NCBI RefSeq assembly: GCF_037038585.1
Contig: NC_092521.1
Span: 77,180,398-77,244,397 of the forward strand
Length of the DNA stretch: 64,000 nucleotides
Source: Patagioenas fasciata
Lineage: Eukaryota > Chordata > Aves > Columbiformes > Columbidae
Direction: 5' to 3'
A model generated the notes under the pieces. That model had not been told where the DNA came from, did not search any database, and saw only the letters and a program-made list of their open reading frames with translations. The translations under genes were made by a program, and so were the position numbers. Positions 50,336-63,266 of this stretch are shown here, one piece after another (position 1 is the first letter of the stretch; each line of letters begins with the position of its first letter).

Positions 50336-53300
50336 GAGCTTGGACTGCATTCATAAGATGTTATGGTTTATAAGAAGCTTAGAAGCATACTACTTTAAAC
50401 CAGGTAATCTGCACCAGGCCATTTGTTTCTAATAGTGACCCAATAGCAGACCTCTAGCAAAACTGTTCTTATTAAGGAAGCATACAGTGATCACTTCCCT
50501 GCTATTCATCTCATCAACAGCTCTTTGTCTTCATCTAGTCCCATCATGCTTGGTAATCAGTTGAGGGATAAGTCTCATCATTGCCTTTGCTGTCAGCATA
50601 CATCTGAAATTATCTCCAGATTAACTTACTCTCTCATCCAGCATGTATCCAGGTAGAACACAAGATTCTGCTAATGGTATGTACATTGTTTAAAATTAAA
50701 CAGACTGTTGAAACTGATAGAGGAGTGGCATGAAGGTGTGTATGAACTGGATGTTACTTCATGGAATTTAGATGACTCTGTCAACTAATAAATAGATAAT
50801 AAACAGAATTAACAAATTGCATTGAATGCTCAACTCATCTTTTATACTTTACCGTTATGTAACTCTGTCTTCAGTAAACAGAACAGACCTTTGGTGATGA
50901 ATTATGCAGCCCTGTGCAGGAGGAGTTCCTCTTGCTGTAACAGTTGAAAAGGGTTTAGCAAATAAGCTAGGGAATCCTCAAGAGAGAAAACATCTAGGAC
51001 TAAGGGCATCCAGTGATTTCCCAGAGAACGTGCCAAAGCTATACTTAGCAAATCACACAACCAAACTTCTCACAGATTATACTTTTTTTTTTTTTGCTTT
51101 TTTTAAATGGTGTCCAATTTTAGATCCTCAATTCAAAGAAAGAATGTCCAACACAAATAAAGGTAATAGGAGCTATGCTTGGAAGATACAAAAAGCTACA
51201 TGCAAGCTAAGTATTCTAATACGACTGCGTCTTACGGTCAAGCTGGCCAGCCAACTAATTGTACTCTCTGCACTTTTAACATTAAACTCAGCCTCTTCAT
51301 ACCTTAAGAACTGATGCTGGAAGCACCACTTATAATCACCATGAAAAAGCCCATGAGGAAATAATCCAGAGACCGCTGTGAAAAAAAGATTTTCAAAATG
51401 TAATAAATAGAAACTAGAGCCACAGGAAATTCATTGGGGATTAAAAAAGGTTGAGTGAGCAGCTGCTTAATGGCATTAATTCTGTGAAATAAAGCAAGTT
51501 CTGAAGAAAACTTGGAGAGCTGATCATGCAACTAAGTCTTTCAGTGAATATATAGATGGGAACAGATTTAACCCTAATTCTTAGGTTTTGTTTGTTTGAA
51601 GTCTTACTGTTACTTTAAGACAGCTTTTGTGCATATAAAGCTTCTGTCTAATAATAAAGAAAAGTTAACTCTGAAAGAGTTGTTATTCACAAACATCTGG
51701 AAGAACAGACAGGTTTTCCACAGCTCCTGCTGCTTTTAGAAGAAACCACCAAACCAAAACTCAATAAAAGTTTAGTAGATTTTTTTTTTTTAAAGCTTAG
51801 TTTGACCTAGTAACATAATATTTCTTGCAGCAAGGTAGGAAAAAGGAAGCTAGCTTTTTTTATTCTTCTGAAGATCACTTTCACAAGGGATGCAGGGCTG
51901 CACATAGCTCATTAGATGGTAAGCCTGCAGGGGGTGAAATCTTCTGCAAGTTTGTTGTTAAAAAGCAAAGTGGGAAAACAAATTTAATCAGATAGCATCA
52001 TACTGACCATCACACTGATGAAGATTTGTAGATTGTTATATTCACTGAGAATATCAGTTGCCTAAACCAGAAGAGCAAGTGATAATAGTAATGAGCTGTC
52101 ATTCTCCGCACTGGCGTGAGGTAAGGACACGCTGCTAACATCTTGTGCTTAGTTCTTGGCCACAAAGGAGCAGTAGAATTAGAAGCAAATAAGCTTTTCT
52201 GCACTCCCTTCTGCTTCTCGAGTTTAATCTCTCCTGCCATTCCACTTTGAATCTTGATTTTTGATCTCCTCCTTCCTCTACCTCTTTCTACCCAGGTCCT
52301 TATTAATTTCACCAGGCTTTTCTCTCAGTTTTCTGCCCTATCTGGTGCAGTCCAGGTCTTCATGTCACACTTAGACAATTCCACCTTCCCATTATCTTTT
52401 CAGACAATTACAATCTTTTCTTCCAAGACCCTCCTCCTACTCCCTGAACCTCCTTTCTTTGTCCTAGAAAGATCTTTAATTCTTCCCCTTATTATCTAGC
52501 TCTGATAAATTACTGATTGGAGACATTAGTCCCTGGATATTTCTACAGACAGGATTCTCTGCTGATTTACTTCTTGTTGCAGGATCAAAAAGAAACTTCA
52601 GGAAGCGGAACATTTCCCTGCTGCTGCTATGCAGTACCGCTCCAGAGCTGACAGCAGATTGGAGAGAGAGAGGGAAAAAAAGCAATTATTCAGGAAAAAA
52701 AACCAAACGCCTACGTATATTTAGGTGTTGACTTAACTTCAAAGTTCTGCTAAAAATCTTTCTGGTACTGTTGCACAGTTTTGGCCACTGTCACAAGGCT
52801 GATAAACATTATGCCACTTCTTCCGAAAATCTAAACAACTGGTAGAACAAAGCAAAAATAAGAAACTGGTGGCAGCTGCCTACAAAGAAAGAACTTAATC
52901 CAGATCAGTGCCTGAAGTCTTACCTTCCTGAGAAACCATCGTCTTTTCTATTTCAAAGCCAGTCTCAGTGCACTGTCTGCCGAGGTTATGTTAATTTTGG
53001 AGAGAACCAACTGCATCCTGTGGCTGCCTAAACGGTAATGCCTAATTACACTAGTTTGAAGTGATAATAATAAAACTTGATGATTCATACAGTTGGTTCC
53101 ACATTTATCTACGCCAGTTGCCAAGCAGCTCTTTTCAGTCTTTGCTTTGATCAGAGACTGTGACCTTGCTGTCCTTTCAATACCAACTGTAAAATAAGCT
53201 TGCAATTAGTTCTTTAAAGTTCAAGTGATTCTAATGAAATCTCTTATGACCAAAAATGCAAATTAATACTTTAGCTCTACATCTTGATAGTTTAGGGAAT

Positions 53301-54677
53301 TCAGATTGTTCTCTGTCCCAGATATACTAGAGTAGGGAAGATAATATTAACAGGACCAAAACCATCAGAATCAATATACTGACATGTTGCCAGAACTAGC
53401 AATATTTTTTATGCCTATGTTAATTAGCAAAGATTATAAAAAAAATACAATAGTTTTTTAAAGCATTTGATGAAAAGAGCACAAAACTTGCATTGTTTCT
53501 ACATAAGCAAAATTTATAGGCAGCTGTTCCTAAAACCGTGCATGTTTCAGCTATTCCTTTCTCATTAAATCAAACAACAGTTAGAGCTGAAAGCAGTTTT
53601 GGTACCAATGTATTTATCATGTTTCCCAGCACATCAAGCTGTCAGACTAACAATTAGTTTCATTTCAAATTAAACCTGACAGGCAGTCCCTTGGTGAAAG
53701 AACATGTGTTAATTTCAGTAAAACTCATATCTCTTCTCTTGCAAAGTATCTCCTTCATCAAGCACAGGGCTTCTGCAATATTCTCTTCCTGCTACTGTTC
53801 TTCCTGTCATCCCACAAATTCTTGCTGAGGACACAGCAAACCTCTAACTTACCCTCAAGTGGTACATGAAACAAAGTTTTCCTTCCCTCCCTAAAGAAGC
53901 AGACATGAAATCTGGACTTATGTGTTCCCGTCATTCACTAGCATAGATGCTAATAATGTATAAAAAACAGAATGGAAAACTCCTACATTTGCCTGTTAAA
54001 TAAGGATGACAACACCCTCTGAGGCACTGACATTTAACAAGTACAGTACCCTCAATACTTCATTGCTTATCCTCAGACAGATTCTTCATCTGTCCATGCC
54101 CTTACCCTTTTGCAACTGAGGCCTACAAAGTAGCTGCAGGATGGGGTAACAATAACCAAAATAATGCAGTGAGGACGCTTGATATTTAGCTACCAGAAAC
54201 CAAACACTGAACGACAGCTGTCTTGCCATATCTAAGTGAAAAGAAACACTCAAAAGAAACGCCAGAAAAATCAACCTTGAAGACTTGGTATTTTTAATTC
54301 AGTATCAGCCAGTGTTCCCCCTTGTTCACAGGCTCATTGTGCCTCAGGAAGAGGTGTCAGATACACAATAGTAAACAAACTATACAAGAATCTGATTGTA
54401 AGGAAATTTCTTCCTTCTATATCACAAGGAGGCTGGCATTTTTTGAGGAAGGTAGTTTATATATAAATGAGACTATAAACATTGCTATTGTGAGTATTTT
54501 TAAACCCTCCAACACGCTTGTTTGCAATGACATCAAGCTTCTAGGTCAAATGTGCTTCAGCCAAGCATTTTTTTTTTCTTGGATTTTTAAAAATACCATC
54601 AAAAGCTATCCAGTGCTCTGAAACTTCACCCCACAAAACAAAAAACAACATAATTAAAATACAACCCGTAGAAATAT

Positions 54678-55525
54678 AATCACAGAATTATTTGGGTTGA
54701 AAGGACCTTTAAAGATCATCTAGTCCAACTCCCCCTGCCATGGGCAGGGATATCTTTAAGAGTACTTTGATCAGGTTGCTCAAAGTCCAGTCCAACCTGA
54801 TTTTGAATGCTTCCAACCATGTGGTATCCACAACTTCCCTGGGTAACCCGCTCCAATGTGTCACCACCCTCACTGTAAAAAAAATTTAAAAAATTATTTC
54901 TTGTATCTTATCTGAGGCTGCCCTCTTTCATTTTAAAACCATTAACCCTTGTCCTGTCACTATAGGCCCTATTAAAAAGTCTGTCCCCATCTTTCTTATA
55001 AGCTCCTTTTATATACTGAAAGGCTACTCTAAGGTCTCTCCAGAGCCTTCTCTTCTCCAGGCTGAACACCCCCAACTCTCTCAGCCTGTCATCACAGCAA
55101 AGTTTTTCCAGCCCTCTGATCATTTTTGTGGCCTTCTCTGGCCCCTCTCCAACAGGTCCATGTCCCCCCTGTACTGAGGGCTCCAGAGCTGGACACGGGA
55201 CTCCAGGTAGGGTCTCATCAGAGCAGAGTAGAGCAGAGGGGCAGAATCACCTCCCTTGACCTGCTGGTCATGCTCCTTTTGATGCAGCCCAAGATACAAT
55301 CGGCCTCTGGGATGCAAGCACACATTGCTGGCTCATGTCCAGTCATTCATCTACCAGTATCACCGTGTCCTTCTCTGCAGAGCTGCTCTCAATCCTTTCA
55401 TCACTCAGTCTGTACCAATACTGACAAATGCCCTGACCTAGCTTCAGGACCTTGCACTTGGCCATGTTAAACTTTTTGAGTTAATACCAGCCCATTCCTT
55501 CAGTCTGTGTGGATCTGTGCACTGG
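54678..55525 (-). mobile_element. CR1 LINE, minus strand, about 0.85 kb
   Basis: On the plus strand it opens ATCACAGAATTATTTGGGTT and continues AAGATCATCTAGTCCAACTC, CTGGGTAACCCGCTCCAATG, GAGCCTTCTCTTCTCCAGGC and TCCAGAGCTGGACACGGGAC. It reaches the CTTGCACTTGGCCATGTTAA region, which is upstream in ORF2 on the minus strand. Fragments of the C-terminal ORF2 frame survive ([20 protein letters not shown]) but are broken. It lies in the same orientation as DAP. Confidence 0.92.
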
Positions 55526-56917
55526 ATACAGGTTCACAGTGGGCCCTGATGGAGCACACAGCAGCAGAGGAAAGGACATTTGTACCTCAGTGGTGATAAC
55601 CCTGCACTAGGGAGCAAAGGTCTTAAGTTTAAAGACAGATAAAGGGGGAAAAAGAAGTGTTTCAAGCTAGCACGTCCACACCTCTGCTTACTCCAAGAGC
55701 CTAATATCAATCTGATTACCTTGCAGGGCTCCTCCATAATCTCATCTCACCTGGGTTGAGTTGAAGCTAGTTTGCTGTCTTTAAAATGTGCCTGAGTCCC
55801 TGAAGAGTTTGTTCATATATTTCCCAGAGCAAGAGACACTGGAAATACCCATGGATAAAATGTAAAGTGGCCCCTTGGGCAAAAGAACAATTGCTTGCAA
55901 CTCCTCTGGGGTGATCAGACAGGTAGGAACACAATCCAGCAGTATTTCACAACCGATTTTTTTCATAGGCTGCTTATAGAAGTAAACATTTATGCTGCTT
56001 TTGTTTACTACAATGAGATAATAAATTAACACAGTCGTGGTTTCTAACTCATAACTGGGCTCCTATAGACAGAATTACTCACCTCTACAGAAACATGAGG
56101 GGAGAAAAAGAAGGCAGCTTTGTCCCCCCGCAAGGCTCTTAATTTTTTTCTCCTCAAGAACATATCTCAAATTGGAGTTCAAGGGTTAGCAGTATAGCAC
56201 TACAAGCTGGTTCCCAGCTGGCCTGGAGAGTAAACACGGGACTCAAAACTCTGTCTGTCAATAACCTCAGGCAGCAAATTCCTCCTTGCTGGTAGAAGCG
56301 GGGGAAGGAGGTTAACTCACACTCTGGCTGTGTCTAGACTTCAGGCATTTTATCTCTTAACCAGCACAAAACTGCATTAGCCCGTGGCCAGGGCTCCAAG
56401 GTGAAGCTTGTAACTGAGGCAGAGCTACCGCTAGAGACTTAGCTGTTCTACCAGTTGCGTGACTCCACTGACAGCACACTCACTGTCTCTACCTCCACCT
56501 TTCTCTCTCCACTGCCATGATGGAGACAGGAATCCAGTCAGGATGGCAAGGTACCACATGAATATTTCAAACAGTAACCAGACTGCCAGCCTTTTGGGAG
56601 TTATTTCAGCGTGCGAGGCAAGGCAGAGACTACAGTACAATTGAAGGAATCTCAGTTTCTCACATTGCTGTGGTATTTGATGATAAAAAAACTCTCTATA
56701 CACAAACAAACCAGTTTGCTAGGAGACCTACCAGAAAAGCCTCAGTGATTTCTTGTAGTTCATTAGAGAAAGGCCACATTATAAATATTTCCTTTTATTA
56801 TGTTGTGTTTTCACTAGATGTTCCAGTCTTATGTTATGGAAGATGATAAATAGAAGCATCCCACATCACCTCTCTACATGATTTACTGATACTTCTATTT
56901 GATCCTTTTTATTTCAT

Positions 56918-57165
56918 AGTACTACAGGATAATTTAAATTGGAAGGACCTTGGCAGTGACCAGTCCAACCTTCTGCTCAAATTGGGGCAACCTTGCTGTG
57001 ACTTGGCAGTCAACTTTTGCATATCATCACTAGCATGGGTTTTTAACTCCTTACGTCTAGTCAGAACTTCTCTTGTTGCCATTGCCAGCTGTTGCCTCTT
57101 ACCCTTTCATTGTGGACTTCTCAGAAAAGTCCACTGCCATCCTCTCTGTAAGTGCTCATTAGGTA
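56918..57165 (-). repeat. CR1 LINE fragment, minus strand, diverged
   Basis: The reversed CR1 tail is recognisable as AGTACTACAGGATAATTTAA, then ATTGGAAGGACCTTGGCAGT and CCAGTCCAACCTTCTGCTCA. It is followed by poorly matching sequence around TTGTTGCCATTGCCAGCTG. Borders are approximate. Confidence 0.75.
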
Positions 57166-58576
57166 GTTTATCTACTAGATAATGCAGTGATCAGGTTCCC
57201 TAAAAGGGAATATTTCTCCTTGCTTGTTTCAAACGCATTTTGAAAACGCTGGTACGAGACACCAGTTGCTTTGAGCAACCTCCATTTCACTAACATGCTA
57301 ATGTACCCTAGCAGGTGAGAAAAGCTTGACTTTTTATTTCTTTCGTGCCATTTCACCACTGATATATCTGTGCCCAGCCCTGTCCCGCACTCTCCCAGCT
57401 CAGCCTTTCACCTGAACAGAGTATGGCTTTGATTTAGGAGAATAATCAGAGAGTAATTTCCTTGTCTCAAAACCTATGAAATGCTATGTAAATTAAAAAA
57501 AAAACCTGAAGTCCCACATGGATTTAAAGAAATAAGGCTCGCTACTGTACCAGGCTTACCTTTATGCTGTAATAGTAACCAACAGTTTTGCTATTCCTCC
57601 TCCAGCTCTTATCTCCCAGATTGATTAAGACTCTTTCAGGACACCATCTCCAGAACAAGATCATTTCCAAATTATTGCAGGATGCCTAGCAGCAGATGGA
57701 CCACAGACTTGCATCCTAAATGAAAATCATCACACCAAGAGTGCAGGAGGCAGGGGGGTGAAGAGAAGCTCATTACTGAGTATAAAAAGTCACAACATCA
57801 AGTACTACACACTGAATTAAAGCAACTCTACTCTGCATAAAGATTTTTCAGGCTTCTTCCCATACAGCGATATTTCATCCCTTCTGACAGTTTACTTAAG
57901 GGAAGTAAAAGTAAGTGACAGATGTACAGAACCAAATTAAACTTTTAGATCAAAACCATCCATATCTTGACATCTATCCAAAGGCTGACTAGTCTCACTA
58001 GAATTTATTTGCAGAGACTATGTTAGTTAGACTAACACGTGGCACTTAAATTTTTCATCTATATTTACCAGGTTGTTTTCTCAGTTTTCAACTGGAAAAA
58101 CACAGACATTTCTCCACAAAATCTCTGCCAGGTTTGTGGTAAAATTTGTTTTTTTCAGACAATTCTTACATTTCCTTCCTTTTCCATATTTTGAAAGCTA
58201 AAACGTTTTTTAGGTGGGTGTTCTTTACCTCCCTTTTAGTCAAATTGATCTTGGCAGATCATGAATCATCAACTAACACTACAACTTTTATCTCTTTTCA
58301 TCTCAAGAAAGAGGAAATCAAACTGAAAAATGTATAAATCAAGGTTCTTCTCCTCGCTTTTCATCCTTTTCTTGTATCTGCTAGAAAAGCTCAGTCTATA
58401 TTTATGCCCATGAGTAGTCTAAAGAACCAGGAAATAATTAATCATGTCCAATTTATGCCACATATTAAAGATAATGGATATAAATCTAAGCAAAGCCTAG
58501 CAGACTTAAGGTGCTAACTCAAACACTGCTATGCCAAAACTGTGCTCCTGGAAGCATTCCTTGGCAATCAAATCTT

Positions 58577-58620
58577 AAAAAAAAAACCAAACCAAACCAA
58601 AAAGACAACAAAAAAACCCC
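58577..58620 (+). repeat. A/C-rich low-complexity tract
   Basis: A-runs alternate with CC dinucleotides (AAACCAAACCAAACC, then AAAAAAACCCC), with a single G. It is the same compositional type as the tracts at 42.4 and 46.5 kb. Confidence 0.9.
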
Positions 58621-59499
58621 TTATACGTATGTCTTGAATTCCTCTCCTCCCCCTGCCCCAGCTAATTTTCAGAATCTAGCCAGGAGATATTTTCTAAAGT
58701 ACTGTAAACAGTATCAGTGTTATGTCTGAGCAATTAGATTTACATTTCCTCTAGCCTTTTTTGCCTAGGGACTCTTGCAAGATTAAAGGTATTAATAATA
58801 TCATGTGCAACCGCAGTTAAACTAGAGAACAACACTGCTTTTGAGTTGTTCCCTGAATTTGCTATAGAGCCTACAGATATGCTACAGACCAAACAGGCGT
58901 GGGATGCAGAGACAAGATCCTCCTCCAAGACTAGGGAGACAGGCCTGTTGACACCAGCCCAGAGTCTAACCTACTTATGCTACTTACAATAGGGTTGAGA
59001 AAGGCAGCAATTTGCTAGAATAATTTAGAATCCAGTTTTAAAATGCCTTCCTAGAAGGTATTCTGACGCAAGCTTCCAATTTTTCAAGTCCCTAAAAATC
59101 AGCCACAAACGTTCTGCAAACTCCTGCAGCAGTACTACTTGATTGCCTCCATAATAATGCCACTATGGCCACTAAGAAACCAAATTTTCAGGTTCTCCTC
59201 TTAATTCAGTTTCAATACTTAAATCTTTCATAAGATCACCATTTCCTCTCACCACACATAACTCTACTGAAATGGCAACTGAAGTCAGCATTAAGTCAGT
59301 CTGCAATTAGCTGTACAGTGTTAGACCACATATTCACCTTGCTGACCATAAGCAGGCAGCAGAGGACACATGGGGGAAGGAGATGAGGATGGACCATGCA
59401 GAAGGGCGCTCCTGAGAGCACCCTCCAGGAATCTGCTGCTCAGGAACTTGCCAAGCCAGAGGCTATGTCCTCGTATTTTGTAGCCCTCAACAATCTATT

Positions 59500-59690
59500 G
59501 TCCATTAATTTTCCAGTGGCTTTTGTAATTCAAAATTTCTTCTTGCAGAGTTTAGTGATATCTTTCTGGAGTTCCTCAAGCATTGGTAGGGCATTTAACT
59601 AAGCCAAACAGCTCGGTATCACCTGCAGACTTAAGGGTTTCACTGTTTATTTTCTTGCTGAGGTCACTGATAACAATCAATGCTCTCACT
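59500..59690 (-). repeat. possible ancient CR1/L3-like LINE fragment
   Basis: The phrase AGCTCGGTATCACCTGCAGA, followed by CTTGCTGAGGTCACTGATAA, resembles the reversed CR1 region that usually reads 'tggtatcatctgcaaacttgctgagg'. Divergence is high and the rest is not recognisable, so this is tentative. Confidence 0.35.
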
Positions 59691-60404
59691 GTTTGCATAT
59701 ACAAAGTCATATGTCTACTATTTCCATAAATACTGCTTTTGTTTATTTGTTTAAATCCTAATGCATGAATATTTGGGCAGAAGCTTGGCTACTGAAAGGT
59801 GAGATGGTTTATGGAATCTCATGGCAGCAAACACTTGCTGAAATTACCGCAGGCTAAAGATAAACACCAAAGATTCAATAACTCCAATGCTGGAAAACAT
59901 TATTATAAACACAGTGCAAATCCAGGATGACTTCTGATAGAAATTCTGCTGTTAGGTTCCTCGTACAAGCACTCTGTCCCATTTGATAATAGTCTTTTTC
60001 ACCACATTTTGTAGTCACATAATTAAGTTCAAATAAAAATAAATGAATTCCACTTGTCTCACAGAAGCTATTTACTTGCCGAGGTTTCTCCCTTAAATAG
60101 GTACAAAGAAATAACTTAGAAAATGAAATGGTAAAAACAAGCAAATAAAGAGTTAATTTTTTTCAGCAATGTGAATGCGGAATTAAATCAGCATATAAAT
60201 CTATTATGTAATTCCTTTGCATATTTTTGCATGCCACCCAGTGAGTGTAACAGTGTTAGAAAACTTTAGCTCAGGATTTTCTAGACAGAAAGTGTTTTCA
60301 CAGTCAAGTTACTGTACAGTTAAGTCAAGGTAGAGGTTACATACATTAGCTAAATATTTGATATGACTGGTGTTAAATCGGAATGAATGAATGATCAAGT
60401 GAAG

Positions 60405-60532
60405 AAAAAAACCTGTCAGTCTATTTGGCATGCACAGAATTCCAAATAAATGTAAACAAGGCTCCTCATTAAATAAAATGAGTTACCATGGGATATGGCA
60501 GAAAACACTCTCGAGGATCAGAAACTGGAAAT
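60405..60532 (+). repeat. unassigned dispersed repeat, copy A
   Basis: It matches copy B (61825-61951) in the same orientation. The core at 60480-60530 differs from copy B at about 6 of 51 positions, and similarity extends upstream through TATTTGG-ATGCACAGA-TTCCA with gaps. No CR1 ORF or tail motif is visible, so I cannot assign a family. Confidence 0.8.
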
Positions 60533-61824
60533 AAAGCATAGGAATAAATCAAATATAATGATGGAGGTTAACAGTAGGATCCCACACGAATCTTGAAAAG
60601 GAGTCTAAACAGCAAGATGACAATATATGCTAATGTTAGTGAATTATTCAGGATAAAAAAAACCTGAATGTATACAGTTACAAGGAATCTCAAAGGAATG
60701 ATGGAAAAATAAAGAGAAAGAGAAAGATGACACCTTGATAAATGGAGAATATCCACACTGGGAAAAACAATCCTAACTGTACATACATACTGATGGGCAC
60801 TAGAACCATTATTAAACTTAAAAAAAAAAAAAAATTGGAATCGCCGTGAAAAGATTTTTGAAATCAGCAGCTTAATACTCTAAGGGCAGTTAAAAACACA
60901 ACTGGAACCCAAGAATAATTAAAGAGGAGAAAAAAAAAAAAAAAGCAGAAAAATATAACTATGCCCATGTGTAAGTTTGCAGCATGCTTTTACCATCCAC
61001 ACTGCAATTCTAGTTGTACCCCACAAAACCAAACAAAAACATAAAAGAGAACTCAAGGGAAAATACATAGTAGAGACGAGAAGGTAAAACAAATACTGTT
61101 ATTCACTGTTTCTTAATACATAAGACTTGGAGGGCACAGGAAAAAGTTACTGGGCAAGCAAAAATAAAACACTTTCTGCAGCATACACAACTTTGAGTGT
61201 GGTGCTGCCTCCACAGGAAGACCATTATCAAGGTAAGATACGTAGACATTCCCAAAAGAGGGCTAGAGAAATTGGAATGAGGTCCAATGGCAGGAATTTA
61301 ATACGATCAACAAGCTTCTATCAGTACTTTGGGTTGCCAGGTGCTGGGAGGGTTCCTTGGGCTCATTCTACACTGTCCCTTCTTGCCCCCTGCCCCAACT
61401 ACCACCTGTTGGGCAGCACTGCACAGGCAGGCGAGGAGAGACATGAGGACGGACACGAGCTCTGCGCTGGCCCTGCACAGTCACTCATTCTTTAAAACAG
61501 AAGAGGAAGGAAGAGATTACAATCAGGTTATAAGTCCCCCTTTCCTTCATTGTATTAATAGTTCTTTATTGTTGTAGAAGATGTGGCAACAGGCCATGAA
61601 TTATACAGTGAACTATACAGTGTATTAAAAAGCCGTTAGCTAATAAACCTATATAAATTTAAAAAAAAATGCTGGAGAGGAAGATAAAATCTGGTGAATA
61701 ACTGCAAGCAGTTATCTTCCCTTTCCTCCTCCTGTTGGTGGTGGAAAACAGCGTGCGCCAACTTGGCAAATTGACTCTTCCCAGTAAAAGGTATTAAAAT
61801 GTGAAAGATTTACCAAAGCAATTA

Positions 61825-61951
61825 AAAAAACCCCAAAACATCAAGACTATTTGGTATGCACAGATTTCCAAAAAATGCAAAAAGACACCTCAGTAAACTG
61901 AGTTACCATGGGATACAGCAGGAGACACTCTTGAGGATCAGAAGCTGGAAT
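61825..61951 (+). repeat. unassigned dispersed repeat, copy B
   Basis: This is the second copy of the element at 60.4-60.5 kb, 1.42 kb further on. The shared core contains GAGTTACCATGGGATA and GAGGATCAGAA-CTGGAA. It ends about 130 bp before a CR1 tail, so it could be a remnant linked to that insertion, but copy A has no CR1 neighbour. Confidence 0.8.
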
Positions 61952-62083
61952 AGCCAAACACAAAAATGACACATCACTGCTACAAAACATATGTGACTAT
62001 TACATATCTATTTCTATCAGAACTATGCAGCTCCTAAAAATCAGTTTTATTTAATTCTCTGTGACACCGAAAATATAAAAGAG

Positions 62084-62248
62084 CCAACAGGTTGCCCAGG
62101 GAGGTTGTGGAGTCTCCTCTGGAGACATTCAAAACTCACCTGGACACGTTCCTGTGTAACCTCATCTGCATGTTCCTGCTGCGGCAAGGGGATTGGACTA
62201 GACGATCTTTCGAGGTCCTTTCTAATCCCTAACATTCTGTGATTCTTT
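62084..62248 (+). repeat. CR1 LINE, 3'-end fragment, relatively young
   Basis: The fragment begins in the ORF2 C-terminus (CAGGTTGCCCAGGGAGGTTG, TGGAGACATTCAAAACTCAC). It runs through GGGATTGGACTAGACGATCT to CCTAACATTCTGTGATTCTT. It aligns well with 30660-30825, showing the same subfamily as the large copy. Confidence 0.92.
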
Positions 62249-63242
62249 GATCATCAGATCAGCTAAGTTGTTAGTAAGCTCTGCATTGAAGGAGGAACAC
62301 ATATACAGAGGTCTCTCAACATTAGAACTCTTTTCACACACACAAAAAAAACCACCACCAACAACAAAAAGTTATTTTAGGAAAATACAATAGGAAGAGG
62401 ACAACTGGCAATCACTAACATGGACACAATTTCAAGGGCAAGACACAACACAAAGTAAGAACACAAACACTGGTAAACGAGGTATCATAAAGGAAGAGCC
62501 CCCAAAGGGCAGCAGCAGGAATAAATAATACATTATCAGCAGGACCACACATTTTCTGTAGTTGTGCTTGCTTACAAGATATGAAGGCAAAATGTTGTAT
62601 TAGCTTCAAAGCCATCTACGGGTCATCCAAACCATCCCAGTACAGGGAAGGAACCAGAACAGCCAGTGTTATGAGCCAGGAGGCCTATTGTTTGGAGAAA
62701 ACAGCACAACATGAAACTCCACTCCTAGAAGCTTCTGAGGTTCTGGCATTTTTTTCCCCCACTGTAAACTGGAATAAAAATAAAATATTTCAAACACACC
62801 AGCAGAATTAAAATTGTGTAATGTTTCAAAACAGGAAATGAATTCTACAGCAGTTTTCAAAACAATAAAAAAGAATCATAGAACGCTAAATTCCATTTAG
62901 TCAAAAGCCTTCTAATTGGCCTTATGTGGAAGAATTTGTGGTAATGTTACTAGTGTCTCTGTTGATATAAAACAGCTTACAAATGGCTAGATACACTTTT
63001 CCTCTATAATTACAAGTTACGATGATCCCATAAATAAAAGAAGAGTCACAGAAGTGTAAACATACCCAGTTCTGTTTACTGAAATTTCATTCCATCACAT
63101 CCAATATAAAAGCAACATTTTAACAAACAAGCCAAACAGGGCTGTGCATTAACTGGTCAGTTAACTCATTAGTGCTCCACAAAGCCAAAAGTCTAATATA
63201 CTGTATGCAAATGAGTTGCTTATTAGAAACAATATCCTTTTG

Positions 63243-63266
63243 CATATTAGCAAATATGCTAATATG
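63243..63266. repeat. perfect 10-bp inverted repeat with 4-nt loop
   Basis: Arms CATATTAGCA and TGCTAATATG are exact reverse complements separated by AATA. It sits within a cluster of TTTGCAT/ATGCAAAT-type words (octamer ATGCAAAT at 63205-63212). Confidence 0.9.

Noticed and set aside
50904-51314. 136-codon plus-strand frame
   Set aside because: It runs through a poly(T) stretch and has no recognisable motif. The composition matches intron sequence.
52924-52972. Possible minus-strand exon of 49 bases with a CAG acceptor and GTAAG donor, encoding CTETGFEIEKTMVSQE in one frame
   Set aside because: There is no pyrimidine tract before the acceptor and it does not match DAP or any family I know. 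Splice-like matches of this kind are expected by chance in 36 kb.
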